Shown here one piece after another: positions 54,005-61,522 of a stretch of 64,000 nucleotides of DNA. Positions within the stretch are counted from its first letter, which is position 1. Each line of letters opens with the position of its first letter. The notes under the pieces are model-generated. The model made no database searches, had not been told where the DNA came from, and saw only the letters and a list, made by a program, of their open reading frames with translations. A program made the position numbers and the translations under genes. Location: the NCBI RefSeq assembly GCF_004010155.1, contig NZ_RRYH01000002.1, positions 62,001-126,000 on the forward strand. The letters run 5' to 3'. The DNA is from Solirhodobacter olei. GTDB taxonomy: Bacteria > Pseudomonadota > Alphaproteobacteria > Rhodobacterales > Rhodobacteraceae.

Positions 54005-54892
54005 ATGACGATCACCGCCGCGATGGTGAAGGAACTGCGCGATTCGACCGGCGCCGGTATGATGGACGCCAAGCGCGCCCTGACCGAAACCGAAGGCGAC
54101 ATGGAAGCCGCCGTCGACTGGCTGCGCACCAAGGGCCTGGCCAAGGCCGCCAAGAAGGCCGGCCGCACCGCCGCCGAAGGCCTCGTCGGCGTGACCGTCT
54201 CCGACGGCCGCGGCGTGGCGCTTGAAATCAACTCCGAAACCGACTTCGTCGCCAAGAACGAGGACTTCCAGAACCTCGTGCGCGAAATCACCCGCGTTGC
54301 CCACCAGGTCGGCGACTCGGTGGAGGTCGTGAAGGCGGCCGACCTCAACGGCAAGACCGTCGAGGACGTGCTGAACGAGTCGATCGCCCGGATCGGCGAG
54401 AACATGACCCTGCGCCGGCTGCACGTGCTGGAAGGCGACACGGTGGTCTCCTACGTCCACAATGCCGCCGCGGACGGCCTCGGCAAGATCGGCGTGCTCG
54501 TCGCGCTGAAGGGCCCGGCCGCCAAGGCCGAAGAGATCGGCCGCCAGTTCGCGATGCATGTCGCCGCGACCAACCCGGCCTCGCTGGGCGAAGCCGACCT
54601 CGACCCGGCCCTGATCGAACGCGAGAAGACCGTGCTGTCCGAACAGGCCCGTGAATCCGGCAAGCCGGAAGCGGTGATCGAGAAGATGATCGAAGGCCGG
54701 ATGAAGAAGTTCTTCGAGGAAGTCACCCTCCTCGGCCAGAAGTTCGTCATCAACCCGGACGTGACCGTGGCCCAGGCGGCCAAGGACGCGGGCGTGGAGA
54801 TCACCGGCTTCGCGCGCCTCGCCGTCGGCGAAGGCATCGAGAAGAAGGAAGAGGATTTCGCCGCGGAAGTCGCCAAGACCCTCGGCGGCTGA
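54005..54892 (+). CDS. tsf: Elongation factor Ts
   Basis: Nucleotide-exchange factor for EF-Tu, 295 residues. The N-terminal UBA-like domain ([41 protein letters not shown] in pieces) includes the EF-Tu-contacting segment, followed by [21 protein letters not shown] 54005 is used, with AGGAGA 7 nt upstream; the GTG at 54002 is too close. It is read from the rpsB transcript and ends at a strong terminator. Confidence 0.98.
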   Translation: MTITAAMVKELRDSTGAGMMDAKRALTETEGDMEAAVDWLRTKGLAKAAKKAGRTAAEGLVGVTVSDGRGVALEINSETDFVAKNEDFQNLVREITRVAHQVGDSVEVVKAADLNGKTVEDVLNESIARIGENMTLRRLHVLEGDTVVSYVHNAAADGLGKIGVLVALKGPAAKAEEIGRQFAMHVAATNPASLGEADLDPALIEREKTVLSEQARESGKPEAVIEKMIEGRMKKFFEEVTLLGQKFVINPDVTVAQAAKDAGVEITGFARLAVGEGIEKKEEDFAAEVAKTLGG

Positions 54893-54913
54893 TCCCGGCA
54901 CCAGAGACTGACG

Positions 54914-54942
54914 AAAGGCCGCCCCCCCGGGGCGGCCTTTTT
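54914..54942 (+). terminator. Intrinsic terminator of rpsB-tsf
   Basis: AAAGGCCGCCCC and GGGGCGGCCTTT form a 12-bp stem with a CCC loop, ending in five T. It begins 21 nt after the tsf stop. Confidence 0.93.
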
Positions 54943-54995
54943 CGTTCTCAGGTCGGGAAGGAAGGAAGGCCGGGGCAGGACGCAGGACACCTTCG

Positions 54996-55203
54996 AAAAA
55001 GAGTGGGAACGGTGGGCCGGCCGGCCACACCGTTCCCCTGTGCCCGCTCGTTTGGGGATGAAGTAAGAGCACAGATACGCGCCGACGGGGACCGGTGGAC
55101 TATGCGCCGGCCCCCGATCGGCTGCGACGGCGGCCGGCTGTAATCCCAACACGCCCGACGTCACGTTCCTTGGCCAAAGCCACCACTCTCGGAACGCTGT
55201 CAA
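54996..55203 (-). ncRNA. Minus-strand terminator and possible small RNA in the tsf-luxR gap
   Basis: This 377-base gap holds no convincing gene. On the minus strand, GGGAACGGTG (55037-55028 side) and its complement (55014-55005) form a 10-bp stem around a self-complementary GGCCGGCCGGCC core, followed by CTCTTTTT to 54996: a good intrinsic terminator. A consensus -35 TTGACA lies at 55203-55198, although its -10 (GCTTTG) is poor. Either luxR has a 240-nt 3' untranslated region or an RNA of about 180 nt is made here. Confidence 0.4.
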
Positions 55204-55271
55204 AGTGCGCATTTACGTTACGTCAGGATAGTCCGGGATTCCTTACCTTGCGGCTGATCCGCCTCCGGCTC

Positions 55272-56015
55272 TTACGCGTCGGAGGAGAAAATCATATGGA
55301 GTCGCGAGGCTTTAGCCACCGCATGCGCGGTTGTGTCGACATCCAGCGCCTCGCGCGCCAGCCGCAGGTGCTTCTCGACCATAGCCGTCGAGATGTTCAT
55401 CAGAACCGCAATATCCTGCGTCGTCTTGCCCTCTGCCACCCATTCCAGCGCCTCGCGCTGGCGCTGGGTCAGGGCGCGCGGACCCTGCCGGGGAAGGTTC
55501 GTCACCTTCAGGTGCAGCAGCGTGGAGAGTGCGATCAGATGCCGTCTGTTGGACTCGAAGACCTCGTCCACCGCGTCCTGGCTCATCCCAGGCCCGCCGA
55601 CCAGGCCGATCGCGCCCTTCGAGCGGGTGGAGACGTCCTTGAAGCTCACCGTATATCCGGTCACGATGCCCATGAGCCGGTTGAACTCGATCACCCGCCG
55701 CGCCGCAGGGCTGAGCGTACCCTCGGCATAGGCCCTCGCCACATGCCGCCAGCTCTGCGCACCGACGTTCTCCGCCGCCCAGCGGACCATCGGCGCGTCG
55801 CGGTACATCTCCTTGCCGATGAAGGTGTCCATATAGGCGGCCTCGTGGTTCGAGAGGTAGACCGCGTTGTCCAGCCCGTAGGGATCGCCCTGCTGGTCCA
55901 GCGAATAGCCATAGAGAACCCTCTGGAACCCGAAGCCGGCCACGGTCTCCAGATAGAGCTGCCAGACCTCGGGCACCGTTCCGGCCTCGAGCATCCGTTC
56001 GAAGGTTGCCAACAT
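55272..56015 (-). CDS. LuxR-family regulator with autoinducer-binding domain (no LuxI in window)
   Basis: A 247-residue quorum-type transcription factor. The N-terminal autoinducer-binding domain (about residues 15-160) shows GFGFQRVLYGYSLD and WAAENVGAQSWRHVARAYAEG. The C-terminal GerE-type HTH reads ALTQRQREALEWVAEGKTTQDIAVLMNISTAMVEKHLRLAREAL in pieces from about 180. Three of the usual ligand-pocket positions are hard to judge, so it may not bind an acyl-homoserine lactone. No luxI is visible within 8 kb. A perfect palindrome lies 55 bp upstream. No clear ribosome site. Confidence 0.9.
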   Translation of the reverse strand: MLATFERMLEAGTVPEVWQLYLETVAGFGFQRVLYGYSLDQQGDPYGLDNAVYLSNHEAAYMDTFIGKEMYRDAPMVRWAAENVGAQSWRHVARAYAEGTLSPAARRVIEFNRLMGIVTGYTVSFKDVSTRSKGAIGLVGGPGMSQDAVDEVFESNRRHLIALSTLLHLKVTNLPRQGPRALTQRQREALEWVAEGKTTQDIAVLMNISTAMVEKHLRLAREALDVDTTAHAVAKASRLHMIFSSDA

Positions 56016-56084
56016 CGTACTACCGCACCGCGAGCCCGTGCGGGCCCGTACTACCCCATCCCATTTATATTCACTGCCAGTGAA
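56016..56084. promoter_or_regulatory. luxR upstream region with palindrome and direct repeats
   Basis: TTCACTG-C-CAGTGAA (56070-56084) is a perfect 15-bp palindrome. Nearer the gene, CGTACTACC occurs twice (56016-56024 and 56047-56055), 31 bp apart or about three helical turns, flanking a CCGCAC/GTGCGG dyad. The palindrome could be a lux-box-like operator for autoregulation. It does not match the classical lux-box sequence. Confidence 0.5.
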
Positions 56085-56138
56085 AACGGGATTTGTCGAG
56101 CCTAAGCCGCCCGCGAGGCCGCCGATCCGATGGCGCGA

Positions 56139-56783
56139 TCAGCGCGCGATCCGGCCCAGAAGCGCCGGCAACAGCCCGAAATCCGCGAACCCCGCGTCAT
56201 GCGGAAGCTCCGCCTCGGGCGTCCTACGATAGCCCTCGGTGTGCAGAACGAAGGCCACGCCCGCGCGCGCCGCCGTTTCGGCATCGACCTCGCTGTCGCC
56301 CACATAGACCGCTGGCCCCGCGCCAAGCGCCTCCAGCACCGCGCGCAGGGGCGCCGGGTCGGGCTTGCGCTGCTCCATGCTGTCGCCGCCCATCACCGAG
56401 GCGAAGAGCCCATCCAGCCGGTGATGCTTCAGCACGGCCAGCGTCGCGTCATAGGGCTTGTTGGTGCAAAGCCCGAGCGTCCAGCCCGCGGCGCGGAGCG
56501 CCTCCAGCGCGTCCTGCGCGCCGGGATACATCCGCCCGGAGGTCGCTGCGATCCGGTCGTAATGCACCTGGACCCGGGCCAGGAACCGGGCAGGGGCTTC
56601 CTCCACCTGCCGCGCCGCGCGCACCCGATCGCAGAGCGTGGGCAACCCGTCGCCGATGAAGCTTATGACGCGGGACAGGTCGAGCGGCTCAAGCGACAGT
56701 TCCGCCAGCGCCAGGTTCACCGCCTCGCGGATATCGGGCGCGGAATCGATCAGCGTCCCGTCAAGATCGAAGACCGCCCTCAT
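56139..56783 (-). CDS. gph: HAD-superfamily hydrolase, probable phosphoglycolate phosphatase
   Basis: A 214-residue HAD phosphatase. Motif I is FDLDGTLIDS (residues 4-13), motif II LCTNKPYD, motif III the Lys of MEQRKPDPAP, and motif IV YVGDSEVDAETA. These match Gph, which clears 2-phosphoglycolate from DNA repair or Rubisco oxygenation. ATG 56783 overlaps the redoxin stop (ATGA). Location in an operon with rpe, a Calvin/pentose-phosphate enzyme, supports this, but other HAD substrates are possible. Confidence 0.85.
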   Translation of the reverse strand: MRAVFDLDGTLIDSAPDIREAVNLALAELSLEPLDLSRVISFIGDGLPTLCDRVRAARQVEEAPARFLARVQVHYDRIAATSGRMYPGAQDALEALRAAGWTLGLCTNKPYDATLAVLKHHRLDGLFASVMGGDSMEQRKPDPAPLRAVLEALGAGPAVYVGDSEVDAETAARAGVAFVLHTEGYRRTPEAELPHDAGFADFGLLPALLGRIAR

Positions 56784-57331
56784 GCCTTCCACTTCAGCGA
56801 GCAGCCGATGGAGGGCACCTGGTCGGCCGGGCCATGTCCGGTCTCGGCCACCAGTTTCATGCCCTCGTAAAGCTCGCGCCGGGCGTCGGGCGGGGCCGGG
56901 TTGCGGCCGAAAGCGTCAAGCCTTCCGCGGTATTGCAGCCCGAAACTCGCGTCGAACCCGAAGAAATCCGGCGTGCAGACCGCGCCATAGGCGCGGGCAA
57001 CCTCCTGGCTCTCGTCGTAGAGATAGGGGAAGGAGAACCCCTTAGCCTCCGCCAGCGCCTTCATCTCGGCGAAGCTGTCCTGCGGATAAGCCTCCGCGTC
57101 GTTCGACGAGATCGCGGCAACGCCGATGCCCAGTTCCTGCAACGCCCGGGCATCGCGCAGGATCCGGTCGAGCGCGGCTTTGACATAGGGGCAATGGTTG
57201 CAGATGAACATGATCAGCGTGCCGCGCGGACCGGCTACATCGGCCAGGGAAAGTTCACGCCCATCCGTAGAAGGAAGCCGGAACTCCTTGGCTTTCCATC
57301 CAAAATCACAGACCGGGGCCACCGCCGCCAT
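56780..57331 (-). CDS. Thioredoxin-fold peroxiredoxin-like protein (AhpC/TSA)
   Basis: A 183-residue redoxin. The active-site stretch is LIMFICNHCPYVKAALDR with a CNHC motif at about residues 45-48, and DFFGFDASFGLQYRGRLDAFG near residue 130 corresponds to the conserved C-terminal half. This FxCNHCPYV pattern marks a thioredoxin-family subgroup of unknown partner. It overlaps rpe by 1 nt (TGATG) and gph by 4 nt, so the three genes are translationally coupled. No signal peptide. Confidence 0.87.
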   Translation of the reverse strand: MAAVAPVCDFGWKAKEFRLPSTDGRELSLADVAGPRGTLIMFICNHCPYVKAALDRILRDARALQELGIGVAAISSNDAEAYPQDSFAEMKALAEAKGFSFPYLYDESQEVARAYGAVCTPDFFGFDASFGLQYRGRLDAFGRNPAPPDARRELYEGMKLVAETGHGPADQVPSIGCSLKWKA

Positions 57332-58035
57332 CACGCAGCCTTTCCCGCAACCGCCGCTTCCGCCGCCGTGCGGATCGCCCGGATATTGTTGCCATAGGGC
57401 GCCGGCGCCGAAACCGAGCCGCCGGTAAAGACGGCCGATCCCGCCACCAGCACATCGGCGCCCGCCGCCGCGACGAGCGGCGCCGTTTCCGGCGTAATGC
57501 CACCGTCGACCTGGATATGCACCGGACGGTCGCCGATCATCGCGCGGAGTTTCGCGATCTTCTCCAACTGCGGGGCGATGAATTTCTGCCCGCCGAAACC
57601 CGGGTTGACGGTCATAACCAGCACCAGATCGACCATGTCCAGAAGGTATTCCACCGCCTCGATCCCGGTTCCGGGGTTCAGCGCAAGTCCGGCTTTTTTT
57701 CCTGTCGCACGAATGGCTTGCAGCGTGCGGTGAACGTGCGGACCGGCCTCCAGATGCGCGGTGATGACATCGGCACCAGCCGCGGCATAGGCCTCGATAT
57801 ACGGGTCCACCGGCGCGATCATCAGATGCACGTCCATCACTGTCTTCACATGAGGACGGAACGCCTTCACGGCGGGCGGACCGAAGGTGAGGTTCGGCAC
57901 GAAATGCCCGTCCATCACGTCGACATGCACCCAGTCGGCACCCTGATCCTCCACGGCGCGGATCTCGCGGCCGAAGTCGGCGAAATCGGCGGAAAGGATC
58001 GAGGGCGCGATCCTGATCGAACGGTCGAAGCTCAT
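57331..58035 (-). CDS. rpe: Ribulose-phosphate 3-epimerase
   Basis: Interconverts ribulose 5-phosphate and xylulose 5-phosphate in the pentose phosphate and Calvin pathways. The 234-residue TIM barrel has [37 protein letters not shown] with metal ligands, [14 protein letters not shown] and [11 protein letters not shown] 58035 is chosen from AAGGAGGACGC upstream; longer frames are not family-like. It is the first gene of a unit with a redoxin and gph. An A/T-rich promoter region lies 180 nt upstream. Confidence 0.96.
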   Translation of the reverse strand: MSFDRSIRIAPSILSADFADFGREIRAVEDQGADWVHVDVMDGHFVPNLTFGPPAVKAFRPHVKTVMDVHLMIAPVDPYIEAYAAAGADVITAHLEAGPHVHRTLQAIRATGKKAGLALNPGTGIEAVEYLLDMVDLVLVMTVNPGFGGQKFIAPQLEKIAKLRAMIGDRPVHIQVDGGITPETAPLVAAAGADVLVAGSAVFTGGSVSAPAPYGNNIRAIRTAAEAAVAGKAA

Positions 58036-58204
58036 GCGTCCTCCTTGGCAGTCCTGCATGACAGCCGGATGTGCCCAGCCTCTAGCGCGAAACGCGGCCC
58101 GCCGTCCAGCCTTCGACCCGCGACAGAGGCGCGCTGGCACTGGGCCAGGCGGGGCGCAAACCACAATGCCGTAACAGCATCCGCTATGCCTCTGGCAGAC
58201 AAGT

Positions 58205-58226
58205 ATATTACATAATATCGATTATA
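58205..58226 (-). promoter_or_regulatory. A/T-rich palindromic promoter region upstream of rpe
   Basis: On the minus strand a perfect -10 TATAAT lies at 58226-58221, though no good -35 is seen 16-18 nt before it. Immediately downstream is the 14-bp palindrome ATATTA-CA-TAATAT (58205-58218), which would cover the transcription start. The island stands out in very GC-rich DNA. It implies a leader of about 180 nt for rpe. Confidence 0.5.
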
Positions 58227-58308
58227 GGCATTTCGGATGTCCAACGCCGGACACCCGCCCCCGGGCCGCGGATCGCTCTCCACGGCCCCCTGCGGCGTGT
58301 GGCGCGGC

Positions 58309-58734
58309 TCAGCCCAGCGTCACCGTCATCGTGACTTCCGCCTTCAGCAATTTCGAGATCGGGCAGCCGGCCTTTGCTGTGTCCGCCAGCTCTTTCAGCG
58401 TCGCGTCCGGTGCGTCGCCCATGATCGTCACGTCCAGGTGCGCGGCGGTCACCGTCGGGCTGCCCTCGGTCGACGGATCGAGCGTGATGGTGGACTTTGC
58501 CTTGACCGATCCGCCGGCCACGTCGGCCCCCTCCATCAGCGCCGACAGGAACATCGCGAAGCATGCGGCATGGGCCGCGCCGACCAGCTCTTCGGGATTG
58601 GTGCCGACCTTGTCCTCGAAACGCGTGGCGAAACTGTAGGACGCATCCTTCAGAACGCCGCTTTGGGTAGAGATCGTCCCGCTGCCGCCCTTGAGCCCGC
58701 CGTCCCAGTTCGCCGATGCCGATTTCCGGATCAT
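58309..58734 (-). CDS. osmC: OsmC-family peroxidase
   Basis: Cysteine-based peroxidase that reduces organic hydroperoxides. The 141-residue protein has the two catalytic cysteines in VGAAHAACFAMFLS (residue about 57) and AKAGCPISKLL (about 123), and the N-terminal SANWDGGLKGGSGTISTQSG typical of the OsmC branch. GAGGAGAGGACC precedes ATG 58734; the frame extends to 58938 without family similarity. It diverges from the isomerase-like gene. Confidence 0.92.
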   Translation of the reverse strand: MIRKSASANWDGGLKGGSGTISTQSGVLKDASYSFATRFEDKVGTNPEELVGAAHAACFAMFLSALMEGADVAGGSVKAKSTITLDPSTEGSPTVTAAHLDVTIMGDAPDATLKELADTAKAGCPISKLLKAEVTMTVTLG

Positions 58735-58903
58735 GGTCCTCTCCTCATCCAGTTGCCCGGGCTCACGCGCCCCGACCGCCAACATAGCGCATCGCGCCCC
58801 GATGTCCCGCCCGCGGCGCACCCGATCCGCGAGGATCCGCTGTTGCCGCGACCCGAAATGAACCTTTGTTGCGAGATCACCCACCCGTGTTAGTCTTGCC
58901 TGC

Positions 58904-59500
58904 ATGGCGATTGATTTCTGGTTCTCGGTCGGAAGCACCTACAGCTATCTCTCGATCATGCGGCTGGACTCGGTGACCGCGGCGACCGGGATCGCCTTCA
59001 ACTGGCGCGTCTTCAACGTCCGCAAGATCATGCAGGAGATGCAGAACGTCCCCTTCGCCGACAAGCCGCCCAAGCTCGCCTACATGTGGCGCGATCTGGA
59101 GCGGCGCGCGGCGGCGCATGGCTATCCGGCCCGCCTGCCCGCGCCCTACCCGATCAGCAATGCCGCCCGCGCCAACCGTCTGGCGCTGCTGGGCCTGCAG
59201 GAAGGCTGGGGCCGCCCCTTCACCCGGGCCGTCTACCGCCGCTGGTTCCATCAGCGAAAGGAGGCCGGCGGCGCCGACAACCTGAACGCAAGCCTGGCCG
59301 AGGTGGGCCAGGATCCGGCCTCGGCCTCCGCCCGCGCCGACGGGCCCGATATCGCCGCCGCGCTCACCCGCGCAACGGACGAGGCCCGCGCCCGCGGCAT
59401 TTTCGGCACGCCGACCTTCGCCGTGGGCGGCGAGCTCTTCTGGGGGGACGACCGGCTGGAGGACGCGCTGGCCTGGCACCGCTCCACCCACGGCCGCTGA
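58904..59500 (+). CDS. 2-hydroxychromene-2-carboxylate isomerase/kappa-GST-like protein
   Basis: A 198-residue thioredoxin-fold protein of the DsbA superfamily. The N-terminal FWFSVGSTYSYLSI has Ser at the position used for glutathione activation, and there is no CxxC. The C-terminal GIFGTPTFAVGGELFWGDDRL is the conserved cis-Pro region. Relatives include NahD, the naphthalene-pathway isomerase, but no aromatic-degradation genes lie here, so a general glutathione-dependent role is as likely. Confidence 0.85.
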   Translation: MAIDFWFSVGSTYSYLSIMRLDSVTAATGIAFNWRVFNVRKIMQEMQNVPFADKPPKLAYMWRDLERRAAAHGYPARLPAPYPISNAARANRLALLGLQEGWGRPFTRAVYRRWFHQRKEAGGADNLNASLAEVGQDPASASARADGPDIAAALTRATDEARARGIFGTPTFAVGGELFWGDDRLEDALAWHRSTHGR

Positions 59501-59560
59501 CCGCGGGCTTCGGGGCGTTGCGCGAAACCCCGCCCCACCGTTCCTATTTGCGGTCTCTTA

Positions 59561-59599
59561 CGGTGCGAAAGCGGTGCTGAAGCGGTGCGAAAACGGTGG
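59561..59599. repeat. 11-bp phased tandem repeat upstream of the RNA helicase
   Basis: CGGTGCGAAAG (59561), CGGTGCTGAAG (59572), CGGTGCGAAAA (59583) and a partial CGGTGG (59594) follow each other with an exact 11-bp period; a degenerate CGGTCTCTTA precedes them. The 364-base gap 59501-59864 is otherwise non-coding apart from the promoter noted separately. One-turn phasing suggests a protein-binding array. Confidence 0.75.
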
Positions 59600-59703
59600 C
59601 CGGATTCTTATTCCTTTCCAGACCGTTGCGCGGCGTCCCTTATGTTCCCGCCGGCCGCCCGCCCGGCCCACCGCGCGCCGGTCCCGCCGGGGCGGCAACG
59701 CCT

Positions 59704-59764
59704 TGTCACGTCCCGGCGTAACATGTCACGCCCAATTGACCCCGCTGCGGATTTCAGCTATGGC
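59704..59764 (+). promoter_or_regulatory. Promoter of the RNA helicase gene with upstream direct repeats
   Basis: TTGACC (59736-59741), a 17-nt spacer and TATGGC (59759-59764) make the best promoter match in the window. TGTCACGTCCC (59704) and TGTCACGCCC (59724) form a direct repeat 20 bp apart, just upstream of the -35. The predicted leader is about 94 nt. Confidence 0.6.
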
Positions 59765-59864
59765 CGCTTGGTTCCCGGACGGGGAACGGCCTGACGCCGG
59801 GGCGCCCGGATAGACGCGTCCCATGACATTCTCGCGGCCCGATGCCGCGACCGATAGGACGCCG

Positions 59865-61412
59865 ATGACGAAGTTTTCCGACCTTGCGCTGGACCCCCGG
59901 GTCCTGAAAGCCGTTGCAGAAGCCGGGTACGAGACCCCGACCCCAATCCAGGCCCAGGCCATTCCGCATGCCCTTGAAGGCAAAGACGTTTTGGGCATCG
60001 CCCAGACCGGCACGGGCAAGACAGCGAGCTTCACGCTGCCTATGATCACCATGCTGGCCAAGGGCCGCGCCCGCGCCCGTATGCCGCGCAGCTTGGTGCT
60101 CTGCCCGACCCGCGAACTGGCCGCCCAGGTCGCCGAGAACTTCGACGTCTACACGAAGCACCTCAAGCTGACCAAGGCGCTGCTGATCGGTGGCGTGTCC
60201 TTCGGCGAGCAGGACAAGCTGATCGACCGCGGCGTCGACGTGCTGATCGCCACCCCGGGCCGCCTGCTCGACCATTTCGAGCGCGGCAAGCTGCTGCTGA
60301 CCGGCGTGCAGATCATGGTGGTGGACGAGGCCGACCGCATGCTCGACATGGGCTTCATCCCTGATATTGAACGGATTTTCTCGCTGACGCCCTTCACGCG
60401 GCAGACCTTCTTTTACTCCGCCACCATGGCCCCGGAGATCGAGCGCATCACCAATGCCTTCCTCCACGCCCCCGCGCGGATCGAGATCGCCCGGCAGGCC
60501 ACGGCCTCTGAAACGATCGAGCAGCAGCTCATCCGGATCCAGCCCACCCGCAAGGATCGCGGCTTCTCCGAGAAGCGCGCCGTCCTGCGCGCCCTGATCC
60601 AGGCCGAGGGCGAGGCCTGCACCAATGCCATCGTCTTCTGCAACCGCAAGATGGACGTGGACGTTGTCGCCAAGTCCCTGAAAACGCACGGTTTCAACGC
60701 AGCCCCGATCCACGGCGACCTTGACCAGTCGACCCGGATGAAGACGCTTGACGGCTTCCGCGACGGTTCGATCCACCTGCTGATCGCCTCCGACGTGGCG
60801 GCGCGCGGGCTGGACATCCCGGCGGTCTCCCACGTCTTCAACTTCGACGTGCCGACCCATCCTGAGGATTACGTCCACCGCATCGGCCGCACCGGCCGCG
60901 CCGGGCGCGAGGGCAAGGCCTATACCATCGCCGTGCCCGCCGACGACAAGTACGTCGCCCAGATCGAGAGCCTGCTGAAAAAGCCGATCCCGCCCGGCGC
61001 CGCCCCGGAATACGAGGCCAGCCCCGAACGCCCGGCCCGCGAGGGCCGCCGCAGCGAGGAACGCAGCCGCCGCCCGCGCCGCGACACCCCTCCCCGGCCC
61101 GTCGCCCCGCATAACGAGACCGCGCCGACCGAGCCGCTGGACGTCGCCAAGACCGTGGTCGAGGCCCAGCCCGCCCCCGCTCAGGAGCCCAAGAGCCCGC
61201 GGAAGCGCACCGAAAAGGCCGACCGCGGCGAGCGCAACGAGCGCTCCGAGCGCGGCGAGAAGTCCGAGCGTTCCGAGCGCGGCGACAAATCTGACCGTCG
61301 CCGGGGCGGTTCCGAACCGCGCCGCAAGGACGAGCAGGTCGTCGGCATGGGCGACCATATGCCCGACTTTCTGACCCGCAGCTTCGCCCGGCGCGACTCC
61401 TCCGCCGACTGA
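59865..61412 (+). CDS. DEAD-box RNA helicase, RhlE-like
   Basis: ATP-dependent RNA unwinding enzyme of 515 residues from ATG 59865 (GATAGGAC upstream; an ATG at 59823 lacks a site). Motifs in order: Q (YETPTPIQ), I (AQTGTGKT), Ia (PTRELAAQ), II (DEAD in VVDEADRMLD), III (SAT), and VI (HRIGRTGRAG). After about residue 375 comes a disordered, highly charged tail of Arg/Glu/Ser repeats (ERNERSERGEKSERSERGDK) likely to bind RNA or RNase partners. Such helicases act in ribosome assembly, cold adaptation or mRNA decay. Confidence 0.94.
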   Translation: MTKFSDLALDPRVLKAVAEAGYETPTPIQAQAIPHALEGKDVLGIAQTGTGKTASFTLPMITMLAKGRARARMPRSLVLCPTRELAAQVAENFDVYTKHLKLTKALLIGGVSFGEQDKLIDRGVDVLIATPGRLLDHFERGKLLLTGVQIMVVDEADRMLDMGFIPDIERIFSLTPFTRQTFFYSATMAPEIERITNAFLHAPARIEIARQATASETIEQQLIRIQPTRKDRGFSEKRAVLRALIQAEGEACTNAIVFCNRKMDVDVVAKSLKTHGFNAAPIHGDLDQSTRMKTLDGFRDGSIHLLIASDVAARGLDIPAVSHVFNFDVPTHPEDYVHRIGRTGRAGREGKAYTIAVPADDKYVAQIESLLKKPIPPGAAPEYEASPERPAREGRRSEERSRRPRRDTPPRPVAPHNETAPTEPLDVAKTVVEAQPAPAQEPKSPRKRTEKADRGERNERSERGEKSERSERGDKSDRRRGGSEPRRKDEQVVGMGDHMPDFLTRSFARRDSSAD

Positions 61413-61435
61413 GCCCCTCAGGACACAGACGCTAT

Positions 61436-61457
61436 GCGCCGCCCCGCCGGGCGGCGC
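61436..61457 (+). terminator. Terminator-like hairpin after the helicase gene
   Basis: GCGCCGCCC-CGCC-GGGCGGCGC is a perfect 9-bp stem with a 4-nt loop, 23 nt after the helicase stop. Only TTG follows, so termination may be weak or Rho-assisted. Confidence 0.5.
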
Positions 61458-61522
61458 TTGCCTGTTGCACCAACGCCCCCTGCCCGCCATCCTGTGCGTG
61501 GGGGTGAAGGAATGCAGGGCAC

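Noticed and set aside
54451-55212. 253-codon minus-strand frame across tsf and the following gap
   Set aside because: Mostly antisense to tsf; no ribosome site or recognisable domain. The gap is better explained by a terminator and possible RNA.
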